DNA of 14,864 nucleotides from Verrucomicrobiales bacterium (lineage in GTDB: Bacteria; Verrucomicrobiota; Verrucomicrobiia; Verrucomicrobiales; Akkermansiaceae). A program made the position numbers and the translations under genes. The stretch is from contig DPWT01000057.1 in assembly GCA_003527555.1 (NCBI GenBank), positions 1-14,864 of the forward strand, written 5' to 3'. Below are positions 7,628-14,748 of the stretch, in pieces (positions within the stretch are counted from its first letter, which is position 1; each line of letters begins with the position of its first letter). A model generated the notes under the pieces. That model searched no databases and was not told the origin of the DNA. It saw only the letters and a program-made list of their open reading frames with translations.

Positions 7628-9070
7628 CTAGACTTGGTCTGGGATTGCAAACTCATCGCGCTGCGGAAGTTTCATCAGTGTATTGGCTTGCGTGGCCATG
7701 TTACCTACAAATTTTTCGGTCTTCGGGTCGAATGTGAGCATTGGGCCGAGCTGCATTGGGTCGAGGCTGCCGTTGTTGGCTTTCACCTGTGCGACGACCG
7801 AGTTGATAGTATCGCGTGCGTCTTGGTGTGACCCCATGGCCTCGCAAACTTGATCAGGAGTCGCCTGCTGACCTAGCTTGTAGGAAATATTGGCGAGGTG
7901 GCAAACACCGGTAGAGATGTGGCCAGTAGCAATCTCAGCGGCGAGATCATCTTTTTTGCCGCTACGGATGGCGTCAATGAAATTAGCGAAGTGTCCTTTA
8001 CCAGCGTTGCCTGGGTATGCCTTAATGACTTTTTTTCCGTTAGTTTCGTAGGCTTTACCACCACCGCGAGCAAGCCTGATCATACCTTTCTCGCACATGA
8101 TGATATTGCCCCCACGTGTGCCTTTGTAGACGGTAGGCGCTTTCCGCGAGGCGGAGTGTGGAAGGTCGCGGATTTCGACCATGATAGGCACACCTTGGTG
8201 CTCCATATAGGTGAAATGCATGTTGGGTGTGTCGCCATTATCATCCCATACGAAACGACCACCGGCCGAGCAGACTTTTTCTGGAAGCGTTTCCCAGCCG
8301 AGCATGTGGCAGAGGTCGTCCGTGTAATGTACAGCCCAGTTGCCCATCTCCCCGTCACCCCAGTCGAATTGCCAGTGCCAGTCGTAATGAAATTGCTTAC
8401 GCATGATTGGCGTAGCGGGAGCAGGGCCGGCCCAGAGGTTATAATCGACACCCCCGGGGACGGGAGTAGGTTTGGTAACGAGCCCAATGGGTTTACGATG
8501 GTTGAGTTTCATGCAGTGCACCCAGAGAACCTTTCCATACTTGCCAGCGGCGATGTCTTTGGCGGCAGCTTGAGGGCTTGGGCATGAGCGTTGTTGATTG
8601 CCACCCTGAACAATACGATTGTATTTGCGTGCTGCCTTAATCATCTGCTGGCTTTCCCATAGCGAATGGCTAACGGGTTTTTCTACGTAGACGTGTTTAC
8701 CTGCTTGGCAGCCAGCCACGGTCATGGAGGCGTGCCAGTGGTTTGGCGTTGCGATCGTGATGGCATCGACGTCTTTCATTTCGAGGATCTTGCGATAATC
8801 CTGTACTGCTAAGACTCCATCTTTCGCGTATTTGCTCATCCGGTTTTTATCGGCATCACAAACGGCGACGACTTTGACCCCGGGGACTCTACTCAAAGAG
8901 CTAAAGTGTCCCTTGCCACGAACACCCATACCGATCACAGCGACACGAACTTCCTTATTGGCACCTTGGGCGTGAAGGGAAGGGGCGGCTAGGACGCCAG
9001 CACCAGCGGTGGCGAGACCCTTCACAAAGGAACGACGACTAACGGAATTGGGCACATTGATAGAAACCAT
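7628..9070 (-). CDS. Tat-exported Gfo/Idh/MocA family oxidoreductase, extended bacterial-type C-terminal domain
   Basis: The product is 480 residues from the ATG at 9070. A TTG two codons earlier lies next to the -10 box and is less likely to be the start. A Tat signal is clear: Arg12-Arg13 in SRRSFVKG, hydrophobic 18-31, cleavage near LHA-Q at 32-35. The Rossmann motif is VRVAVIGMGVRGKG (41-54), with an acidic strand end at VCDAD (70-74), TPNHWH (108-113) and the signature VYVEKPVSHS (127-136). The catalytic region contains FDWGDGEMGNWAVH (235-248), with His248 and Asp251/Asp252. The DYNLWAGP and DWGxG motifs match the truncated oxidoreductase at 2-1144, so the two are paralogues. The expected role is oxidation or reduction of a sugar in the periplasm with a tightly bound nicotinamide cofactor; the substrate is unknown. 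A strong promoter directly abuts the start codon. Confidence 0.95.
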   Translation of the reverse strand: MVSINVPNSVSRRSFVKGLATAGAGVLAAPSLHAQGANKEVRVAVIGMGVRGKGHFSSLSRVPGVKVVAVCDADKNRMSKYAKDGVLAVQDYRKILEMKDVDAITIATPNHWHASMTVAGCQAGKHVYVEKPVSHSLWESQQMIKAARKYNRIVQGGNQQRSCPSPQAAAKDIAAGKYGKVLWVHCMKLNHRKPIGLVTKPTPVPGGVDYNLWAGPAPATPIMRKQFHYDWHWQFDWGDGEMGNWAVHYTDDLCHMLGWETLPEKVCSAGGRFVWDDNGDTPNMHFTYMEHQGVPIMVEIRDLPHSASRKAPTVYKGTRGGNIIMCEKGMIRLARGGGKAYETNGKKVIKAYPGNAGKGHFANFIDAIRSGKKDDLAAEIATGHISTGVCHLANISYKLGQQATPDQVCEAMGSHQDARDTINSVVAQVKANNGSLDPMQLGPMLTFDPKTEKFVGNMATQANTLMKLPQRDEFAIPDQV

Positions 9071-9075
9071 AAACA

Positions 9076-9104
9076 ATTATATGACCAATCTCCCGGCTTG
9101 TCCA
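9076..9104 (-). promoter_or_regulatory. Near-consensus sigma70 promoter, probably giving a leaderless transcript
   Basis: On the minus strand, TGGACA (9104-9099) matches the -35 consensus in five of six bases. After exactly 17 bases comes a perfect TATAAT (9081-9076). Only five bases, TGTTT, separate the -10 box from the ATG at 9070. The usual initiation point, six to eight bases after the -10 box, therefore falls on or just inside the start codon. The likely transcript has essentially no 5' leader and no ribosome binding site. Confidence 0.7.
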
Positions 9105-9154
9105 GATAAGGCAGGGAAATATCAGGTGGTGCTATGGAATATTACAGCGCACCC

Positions 9155-9175
9155 ACACCCATACGAATTGGGTGT
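9155..9175 (-). terminator. 7-bp GC-rich hairpin just after the formyltransferase stop
   Basis: ACACCCA (9155-9161) and TGGGTGT (9169-9175) pair perfectly around a seven-base loop. The hairpin begins 13 bases after the formyltransferase stop codon and about 50 bp upstream of the oxidoreductase promoter. There is no T tract, so intrinsic termination is uncertain; it could also be a binding site with dyad symmetry. Confidence 0.35.
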
Positions 9176-9188
9176 TAATGGTTGAGCT

Positions 9189-10136
9189 TTAAACTCCCTT
9201 GATTTTAGCAATTTCACCGAGCTCTTTTTGTGCCAGCTCTAACGCAGGATGCGATTCACCATCGACAATAAGTTGGTCAACTTGCAGCCATTGATTCGGT
9301 GTCATGAATACCAGATTTCCCTTACAGTCGTATGGTGTATTCAGTTTGAAATTGCGGGATGTGGTTGGCTCATCAATCGCTTGGCATGCAGATACTGGAT
9401 ACTGCGTGTCATTAAGAACGATATACGACTTGTTTGGTTTAACAGCGGTCCTGTTAACTAATAGCTGAGCGCGTTGTCTGAAATCAAACTCGAAGTCTTT
9501 TTCGTGAGGGACGTAGTTGTAAGTATACTCGTTTTTATCCTGAGGAGTTCTGGGAATACTATCGGAGTCAATATCATCTAACAGTTTTTTTACAAGGGGT
9601 TCATCACTCTTCCAAATTCTGTCGTATAGTGAATCGACGGTATCGCCATTTTCAAGAGGCACGTAATTTGTGTAAGCAATCTCACCGGTGTCTAAACCTG
9701 AGTCCATGTAGTGGACGCACATGCCAGATTTTTCATCGCCATACCATATCGTCCAGAAGCCGGGATGTCTGCCGCAGTGGCGAGGTAGGAGAGATGTATG
9801 GAAGTTTAAAACGCCCATGGGTGGAATATTGAGAAATTCATCAGGCAAAAAGAATTGATAACCAATGACAACAATTACATCAGGTGCCCATTCACGAATT
9901 TGATCCATAATACCGTCATCTTTTGGCTTTCCGCAGATGATGGGAATACTTTGATCACCGGCAATTTCGTGGATAGGTTTACTCGAGCTTCCGCCTGATG
10001 TTGTTGTGGTGATTCCTTCAGTAGGTGATTCTAAGATACCCACAATATTGGCGTTATTGTTTACAAAATACTCCATGTGAATTGAAGTGAGCTCCCAGGT
10101 GCGAGTACCAATGATGACAATGCGTTTATTTCTCAT
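9189..10136 (-). CDS. Formyltransferase family protein (methionyl-tRNA/sugar formyltransferase-like)
   Basis: The 315-residue product has an N-terminal hydrolase/transferase domain of the formyltransferase fold: RIVIIGTRTW (5-14), APDVIVVIGYQFFLP (84-98) and the signature GVLNFHTSLLPRHCGRHP (108-125). Then come GMCVHYMDSGLDTGEI (138-153). Asn111, His113 and Asp149 match the catalytic Asn-His-Asp set of the family; the 36-residue His-to-Asp spacing equals that of E. coli PurN (His108, Asp144). A C-terminal region from about 205 to 300 is beta-rich and resembles the Fmt C-terminal domain. The enzyme should transfer a formyl group from 10-formyltetrahydrofolate. No def or fmt-operon neighbours are present, so it is more likely a dedicated amino-sugar or small-molecule formyltransferase than the housekeeping Fmt. 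It is cytoplasmic, with no signal peptide. The ATG at 10136 has no ribosome binding site. It diverges from the phosphatase gene across 160 bp. Confidence 0.88.
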   Translation of the reverse strand: MRNKRIVIIGTRTWELTSIHMEYFVNNNANIVGILESPTEGITTTTSGGSSSKPIHEIAGDQSIPIICGKPKDDGIMDQIREWAPDVIVVIGYQFFLPDEFLNIPPMGVLNFHTSLLPRHCGRHPGFWTIWYGDEKSGMCVHYMDSGLDTGEIAYTNYVPLENGDTVDSLYDRIWKSDEPLVKKLLDDIDSDSIPRTPQDKNEYTYNYVPHEKDFEFDFRQRAQLLVNRTAVKPNKSYIVLNDTQYPVSACQAIDEPTTSRNFKLNTPYDCKGNLVFMTPNQWLQVDQLIVDGESHPALELAQKELGEIAKIKGV

Positions 10137-10296
10137 ATTTTAAGTTTTCGTGTGTGAAGTTGATATGCTGAAGTCACCTTCGGATGGAAGATAGTTGCCA
10201 GACTTGACGTGCCAAGGAAATTTTAAAAGCGGGCAAGGGTTACCATTACTTATTTCTCTTATTGCATCGGATGCGAATGCGCTTCAATAAATATCT

Positions 10297-10794
10297 ATGC
10301 CCATTCGCCCATGGTATTGGCCAGAGAAAGGACAGCCCGAGCGGACTGAGCCATTTACCTGGATTGTGGAAGGTGTCATCGCCGCTTCATGGTGGCCTGA
10401 TCCCTATGTTTTCGATCTCTTTGATGACCACGGCATCAAGGCGGTGGTGAACGTCTGCGAGTTTGATAACCGTCAGGATGTGCCGCCACATTTGAACTAC
10501 TACTTTATTCATGTGCCCGACTATGGCGTACCGAGTCAGGAGCAGGTTGATCATTTTATAAAACTTATGGATAAGCATCACACCGCACGAGAGCCAGTGG
10601 TGATCCATTGTGTGGCGGGGTGCGGGCGTACTGGGCAGTTCATCATTGCTTGGTGTGCCAGAGCTGGGTTTATTCCGAAAGGGACGGATCCAGTCGATTG
10701 GATTCGCTCAAAACGTAAATGTTGCCTTGAGACTGGTGCGCAAGAGCAGTGCGCGCGGCTGCTGACTAAAAAATATCGCTCAGCGAATGGCTAA
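10297..10794 (+). CDS. Protein tyrosine/dual-specificity phosphatase family protein
   Basis: The 165-residue cytoplasmic protein has the Cys-X5-Arg phosphatase loop VVIHCVAGCGRTGQ (101-114), with nucleophile Cys105 and phosphate-binding Arg111. Upstream, HVPDYGVPS (72-80) supplies the general acid Asp75 at the usual distance. The C-terminal DPVDWIRSKRKCCLETGAQE (136-155) matches the substrate-side helix of compact dual-specificity and archaeal-type tyrosine phosphatases. The length suits a single catalytic domain with no extension. It should hydrolyse phosphotyrosine, phosphoserine/threonine or a non-protein phosphate; the target is unknown. An in-frame stop six bases upstream fixes the ATG at 10297 as the earliest start, and there is no evident ribosome binding site. 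A short dyad (GCATC-G-GATGC, 10264-10274) lies 22 bp upstream. No kinase gene is adjacent. Confidence 0.88.
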   Translation: MPIRPWYWPEKGQPERTEPFTWIVEGVIAASWWPDPYVFDLFDDHGIKAVVNVCEFDNRQDVPPHLNYYFIHVPDYGVPSQEQVDHFIKLMDKHHTAREPVVIHCVAGCGRTGQFIIAWCARAGFIPKGTDPVDWIRSKRKCCLETGAQEQCARLLTKKYRSANG

Positions 10795-10860
10795 GTGTAA
10801 GTGAAGGGGGCTCACTTTTGCCCGGGAAAAAAGCCATTAGCGATGCAACCTCAAGTGGAT

Positions 10861-10887
10861 ACCACGGCTGATTCCCATTACCGCGGT
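10861..10887 (+). terminator. Possible terminator after the phosphatase gene
   Basis: ACCACGG (10861-10867) pairs with CCGCGGT (10881-10887), with one G-T wobble, around a 13-base loop. It is followed on the plus strand by GTTTTATAAAAATT. It lies in the 139-bp gap between the phosphatase gene and the convergent SAM-fold gene. The loop is long and the T run interrupted, so the call is tentative. Confidence 0.35.
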
Positions 10888-10933
10888 GTTTTATAAAAAT
10901 TGGGAAACTATAATTGTAATGGTGACGTGTTGC

Positions 10934-11620
10934 TCATGAACTCAGGCGGGCCACGTAGATTCGGTGCCAGGCCTGATCTGATTGCTCATGGGGTTTCGCT
11001 GGATGTTCCGTTAAATCGAACCCGGCTTTCTTGATTGCCATCTCAAGTCTTGGTGACGGCGATGCCATCCAGTAAGCAAGACAGCCACCTGGGTTAAGCG
11101 ATTCCCGTAAAAGCGCCATAAAACTTGGCGTGTAGAGCTTTACATTGTCCTCGGTGATCACTGCATCCGGCGTGTCATCGATATCGATGAGAATCGCATC
11201 GTATGTATCACCATCTCCAAGGCAGTCGAAGAGATCAGCTAGGATAATATTTGTTCTCGGGTCATCGAGTAAGGGACCATTGTGTTTAATGAGGTAGGTG
11301 CGGTTCCATTCGATGACTTGACTCATTAATTCAGCAACATCGACGGTGGCAGGCGAACCGATGACTTCCAAAACCCGCTTGAGAGTGAACCCCATGCCTA
11401 GTCCGCCGATCAGCACCCGCGGGTGTTCTGGTCGGTTTTTCGCACAGCCTAACAAGTCTTCGCACCCTAAATCTGCTAGCATCTGTTCTGACCATGTTAG
11501 GTTAGTGCTCATCAGCTCCATCCCGTTATATTCTAGGATAAACTCACCGTCTTGCTCGTACAGAGCGAGCAAGCTTCCATCGGGCATGCTGGCTTTATCT
11601 AGTTGAATATAGGAATTCAT
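10934..11620 (-). CDS. Spermidine synthase-like protein (class I SAM-methyltransferase fold)
   Basis: From the ATG at 11620 the product has 228 residues. A GTG at 11644 would add eight residues but has no better context. Residues 1-50 form a small beta-rich N-terminal domain including DGEFILEYNGMELMSTN (24-40), as in polyamine synthases. The nucleotide-binding core has RVLIGGLGMGFTLKRVL (68-84), an acidic strand end at VDVAEL (93-98, Glu97), ILADLFD (126-132) and YDAILIDIDDTPDA (140-153). LNPGGCLAYWM (175-185) follows at the usual place. Asp145 and the following Asp148/Asp149 occupy the region of the aminopropyl-transfer acid. The overall look is of the spermidine synthase-like family widespread in bacteria, many members of which are not true spermidine synthases. 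No polyamine genes are adjacent. It is cytoplasmic, without a signal peptide, and converges on the phosphatase gene. Confidence 0.82.
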   Translation of the reverse strand: MNSYIQLDKASMPDGSLLALYEQDGEFILEYNGMELMSTNLTWSEQMLADLGCEDLLGCAKNRPEHPRVLIGGLGMGFTLKRVLEVIGSPATVDVAELMSQVIEWNRTYLIKHNGPLLDDPRTNIILADLFDCLGDGDTYDAILIDIDDTPDAVITEDNVKLYTPSFMALLRESLNPGGCLAYWMASPSPRLEMAIKKAGFDLTEHPAKPHEQSDQAWHRIYVARLSS

Positions 11621-11806
11621 GTGGCCAAGTATCGCCGTATCCACGCCCTCGGCAAGGGCATTGGCAGGCTGATTAAGAAATACATATATCTACAAAAGAT
11701 ATCTACGGAGTGGCAGCTTGATTCGGCGCGTCATCGTGGGCTGCGAGTGACCGCGCCTTTCGCACTTAAGTTGGTGCTATTAAGGTTTGGCTCTTTTCTA
11801 ATACTG

Positions 11807-12598
11807 CTACTTGATTTCCTTTATCCAGATATTGCGAAAGCGTACGTCTTGTCCGTGTTCTTGAAGTTTGAGTGGCTGATCGCTTGGATCGTTTTTGACA
11901 CCCCCGTTGGCGTGCTTCACTGGAACGTTGTCGTGAACCATAATTCCGTTCCACCAGAGTGTCAGGCGGGCAGGGGTCTTAAATTTTTCACCCTGCCACT
12001 CGGCGGCTTTAAAAATGAAATGAAACGAATGCCACTGACCGTTGGGTCGCCATGCATTACCCTTGGGCACGTGCTCCATACATACAGCGCCGATACCGTG
12101 AGGTCCGATCTTCCAACTGTAAGGGTCTTTGATATTTTTTCCTTTTGGTGATTCTATCTGTAGCTCGTGACGGTTCTGCATGTAAACTCCGCTGTTAGAA
12201 TAGCCGTCGGGTTTTCCGTCGCCTCGTTTACCTAACATGACAAACTCCACATGACCTTCAAAATCGTGGTATTTCTTTTTGGTTATCAGATCGTGGGTGC
12301 CCCACTTCTTGCCGCCGTTGGTCATGAGCACCATAGCATCGTCAGTTGGGCTTTTCACCACTTCCCAGGTGATATTCATGTTTTTCTTCGGCCACATTTC
12401 CCAGTTTTTTTTAACTGATTCCATGGTGCCGTCAAATGGAACGTCTGCACCCTCGGGTGCCTTGGTTCCGATATCTTTCGACTTATCGTATCCGGCTTGT
12501 TGCTCAGGTTTCTTGGCTGTGGCCAATCCAGTACCGAGTGAAAAGACTGCGCAATAGGCGAAGAGCGGGTAAAGGTATTTCAATTGCATGGTCAGCAT
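11807..12598 (-). CDS. Secreted DUF1080 (3-keto-disaccharide hydrolase, PF06439) domain protein
   Basis: The product has up to 263 residues, with a Sec signal peptide (basic start, hydrophobic 9-25, cleavage near LATA-K at 26-29). The DUF1080 jelly-roll domain spans about 55-263. Hallmarks are WEVVKSP (78-84), the central DGYSNSGVYMQNRHELQI (131-148), GQWHSFHFIFKA (187-198) and the final LQEHGQDVRFRNIWIK (245-260). Family members cleave glycosidic bonds of 3-keto-sugars or bind glycans; this domain arrangement is standard in Verrucomicrobiota and Planctomycetota. The start is ambiguous. An ATG at 12598 is followed by one at 12589, and an AGGA eight bases before the second makes 12589 (260 residues) slightly better. 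A weak promoter match, TTGATA with a poor -10 box, lies at 12610-12638. It follows hflC on the same strand after 121 bp containing two hairpins, so it is probably a separate unit. Confidence 0.93.
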   Translation of the reverse strand: MLTMQLKYLYPLFAYCAVFSLGTGLATAKKPEQQAGYDKSKDIGTKAPEGADVPFDGTMESVKKNWEMWPKKNMNITWEVVKSPTDDAMVLMTNGGKKWGTHDLITKKKYHDFEGHVEFVMLGKRGDGKPDGYSNSGVYMQNRHELQIESPKGKNIKDPYSWKIGPHGIGAVCMEHVPKGNAWRPNGQWHSFHFIFKAAEWQGEKFKTPARLTLWWNGIMVHDNVPVKHANGGVKNDPSDQPLKLQEHGQDVRFRNIWIKEIK

Positions 12599-12673
12599 CC
12601 TACGACACGGAAATAAAGAACCTAGCGAAAAATATCAAGAATGTTGCCTTGGGTAATTAATTACTTCATTCGG

Positions 12674-12723
12674 GTCTCTGCCGTTAGAGACTATGATCAC
12701 TCCCTGATCGGTAGTGTGATCAT
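12674..12723 (-). terminator. Two tandem hairpins at and after the hflC stop codon
   Basis: On the minus strand the first dyad is ATGATCAC/GTGATCAT (12723-12716 with 12700-12693); it includes the hflC stop codon at 12722-12720. Two bases further on comes a second hairpin, GTCTCT/AGAGAC (12691-12686 with 12679-12674), with a six-base loop. No T tract follows. They most probably end the hflKC transcript or stabilise its 3' end, separating it from the DUF1080 gene. Confidence 0.4.
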
Positions 12724-13712
12724 TGCTGGCCTGCAGGTAGCGCCTCAGCATCTGAGGATTTCATAAATTTGTAGAGATCAGAATCTGTCGACAGGACGAG
12801 AGTGGATTGTTTGCCAATGGTGTTTCGATACATTTCCATGGTTTTAATGAATTCGTAGAGCTCAGCGGCTTTGGGGTTCTGGCCGTAGGCCCGGGCGTAA
12901 ATCTGCGAGGCCTTAGCGTCGGCTTTACCTTTGATGGTTTGCACTTTCTTGTAAGCCTTGGAGGAAATTTCGTTGAGGTCGCGGTCCTTGTCGCCGAGGA
13001 TTCGGGCAGCCTCGCCTTCACCTTCGGAGCGGAACTTAGAGGCGATTTGCTGACGCTCGGAAATCATTCGTTCATAAATTTTTTCGACTACGGAAGGGTT
13101 GTAGTTGATACGCTTAAAGCGAACATCCAGCAGCTCGATACCAAGTTCTGCCAGCTTCGGTTTGGCCTCGGCCATAATCTCTTCTTCAAGAACTGAGCGG
13201 CCTTTACTGATTTTTGGAAGGATACCGATGCTGCCAGATTGGCCGTCGGTTAGTTCCTCTAGTGTTTCGTCTTTGACTGGGACGCGCTCCTTATCGGTGC
13301 GTACGATCTCGATGAGGTCGTGCTTACCGATGATACTACGGGTGGCTGAACCGAGGATGTTTTCCAGTCGAGAATCGGCGGTGCGTTCGTTGCGGAGGCC
13401 TAGGAAATACTCTAAAGGGTCCTTGATTTTCCATCTTCCGAAAGTGTCAACGGCGATATAGAGTTTGTCCTTAGTGGGCATCTCGTTGCGCTGACCATCC
13501 CACGGAAGGATATTCTTTGGGATACGGTTAATGACCTGTATAAAAGGTTTTTTGAAATGAAGGCCCGGTTCGGTGATGGGCTGGCCTACCGGATTACCGA
13601 ACTGGGTGACGATGACTTGTTCGGTGGGTGTGACGGTGTAGGAGCATAAGTAAAAGGCGGCTACTAAAACGGCGAGGATGACGGGGGCAATTGCGAGGAG
13701 GGGACGTTTCAT
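12720..13712 (-). CDS. hflC: HflC, SPFH-family membrane protein of the FtsH-regulating complex
   Basis: The 330-residue protein has one N-terminal transmembrane segment (about 5-24, after basic MKR). An SPFH/Band 7 domain follows: VTPTEQVIVTQFGNPVG (27-43), EPGLHFKKPFIQV (48-60) and WDGQRNEMPTKDKLYIAVDTFGRWKI (about 70-95). The LGIELLDVRFKRINY segment and the helical, charged QQIASKFRSEGEGEAARI region are typical of HflC. It closes with YRNTIGKQSTLVLSTDSDLYKFM. The length fits the family. HflC pairs with HflK in a large periplasm-facing ring around the FtsH protease and modulates membrane-protein quality control. The gene follows hflK on the same strand with 73 bp between them, the usual order. 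The ATG at 13712 is set by the transmembrane segment. FtsH itself is not in the window. Confidence 0.95.
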   Translation of the reverse strand: MKRPLLAIAPVILAVLVAAFYLCSYTVTPTEQVIVTQFGNPVGQPITEPGLHFKKPFIQVINRIPKNILPWDGQRNEMPTKDKLYIAVDTFGRWKIKDPLEYFLGLRNERTADSRLENILGSATRSIIGKHDLIEIVRTDKERVPVKDETLEELTDGQSGSIGILPKISKGRSVLEEEIMAEAKPKLAELGIELLDVRFKRINYNPSVVEKIYERMISERQQIASKFRSEGEGEAARILGDKDRDLNEISSKAYKKVQTIKGKADAKASQIYARAYGQNPKAAELYEFIKTMEMYRNTIGKQSTLVLSTDSDLYKFMKSSDAEALPAGQQ

Positions 13713-13785
13713 GGGTAATTAAAAGGTCAAAATGGTAGCTTATTGAGAAGAGATTTAAACGGAAGAGATGCTTTTTTGGTCTGCT

Positions 13786-14748
13786 TTATTTGTCGTTGAG
13801 GTTGAGCAGCGGCAGCACGCCCTTGGTGGCCTCGTCGATGATGATCGTTTTACCGAGCTTTGGCAGAATTTCTGACATGGTTTCCAGGTAGAGGCGGCGG
13901 CGGGTTATCTCTGGGGCGGCAGTGTATTCGATCAGTAGCGCTTCAAAGGAGGCAACGTCACCCTCAGCCTCGTTAACACGCTTTGCGGCGTAACCGTCGG
14001 CGGTGGAGATCATGCGATCTGCCTCGCCGCGAGCACGGGGGACTTCTTTATTGTATTCACCATTGGCACGGTTAATCGCGCTTTCCCGTTCCTGCTGTGC
14101 TTGGTTTACCTCATTGAAAGAGGATTGGACCCTGCGTGGCGGGTTAACGTCCTTGAGCTGTACCTGAACGATACGCAAGCCCATGGCATACTCTGCTGTG
14201 GCGGCTTGGAGTTTCTCAGAGGCGATACTCTCGATTTCCTGACGGCCTACGGTGATGACTTCATCCACGGTGCGGTCACCAACAATCTCGCGCATGACGC
14301 TTTCTGTTAAGTCACGGAGGGTGGCATCTGGTTGACGGACGGCGAACAGGTATTGCTGCGGGTCTTCAATGCGGTATTGAACTACCCATTCGACTAGTGC
14401 AGCGTTAAGGTCACCTGTGACCATGGATTTTTCTAGCTCTTGTTCTCCGGATGATGAGGCTTGCCATGGGTTAGTGGCGCCCAGAGTGCCGAAGCCAAAC
14501 TCCTGCTGAAGTTGGCGGGTAACCTCTACAACATGAGTGCGGTCAATACCGAAGGGTAGTTTAAAATGGAGGCCAGGGCCGGTGGTATTGATTGGTTTTC
14601 CAAACCGAAGAACGACAGCCTGCGAGTCTGCAGAGACGGTGTAGAAACTGGTGAAGATACCAACGAGGATAACGAGGCCGTAAATGATACGCCGAATCAA
14701 GGTGAAGTTGATATTAATATGTATATTTGTGTTGGGGACCTGTGTCAT
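13786..14748 (-). CDS. hflK: HflK, SPFH-family membrane protein of the FtsH-regulating complex
   Basis: The 320-residue protein has a short polar N-terminus and one transmembrane segment (about 19-38). A Band 7 domain follows: SADSQAVVLRFGKPINTTGPGLHFKLPFGID (39-69), then VTGDLNAALVEWVVQYRIEDPQQYLFAV. LRIVQVQLKDVNPPRRVQSSFNEVNQAQQERE is the classic HflK stretch before the coiled coil. EYNKEVPRARGEADRMISTADGYA and YLETMSEILPKLGKTIIID then follow. It lacks the long glycine-rich cytoplasmic N-terminus of the 419-residue E. coli protein, as is common outside Proteobacteria. It partners with HflC around FtsH. The ATG at 14748 has a weak AGGT four bases upstream. No clear promoter was found in the 116 bp remaining to the window end, so an upstream gene outside the window could be co-transcribed. 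Confidence 0.95.
   Translation of the reverse strand: MTQVPNTNIHININFTLIRRIIYGLVILVGIFTSFYTVSADSQAVVLRFGKPINTTGPGLHFKLPFGIDRTHVVEVTRQLQQEFGFGTLGATNPWQASSSGEQELEKSMVTGDLNAALVEWVVQYRIEDPQQYLFAVRQPDATLRDLTESVMREIVGDRTVDEVITVGRQEIESIASEKLQAATAEYAMGLRIVQVQLKDVNPPRRVQSSFNEVNQAQQERESAINRANGEYNKEVPRARGEADRMISTADGYAAKRVNEAEGDVASFEALLIEYTAAPEITRRRLYLETMSEILPKLGKTIIIDEATKGVLPLLNLNDK

Noticed and set aside
7898..8587. 229-codon plus-strand open frame
   Set aside because: It lies wholly antisense to the oxidoreductase gene 7628-9070, whose motifs are unmistakable; the predicted product shows no recognisable domain.
10843..10896. 17-codon plus-strand frame after the phosphatase gene
   Set aside because: It is too short, has no ribosome binding site and overlaps the possible terminator.
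12641..12766. 41-codon plus-strand frame between DUF1080 and hflC
   Set aside because: It runs into hflC antisense, has no ribosome binding site and is within chance expectation.
12807..13461. Plus-strand open frames over hflC
   Set aside because: Both are antisense shadows of hflC, with no domain or plausible start context.
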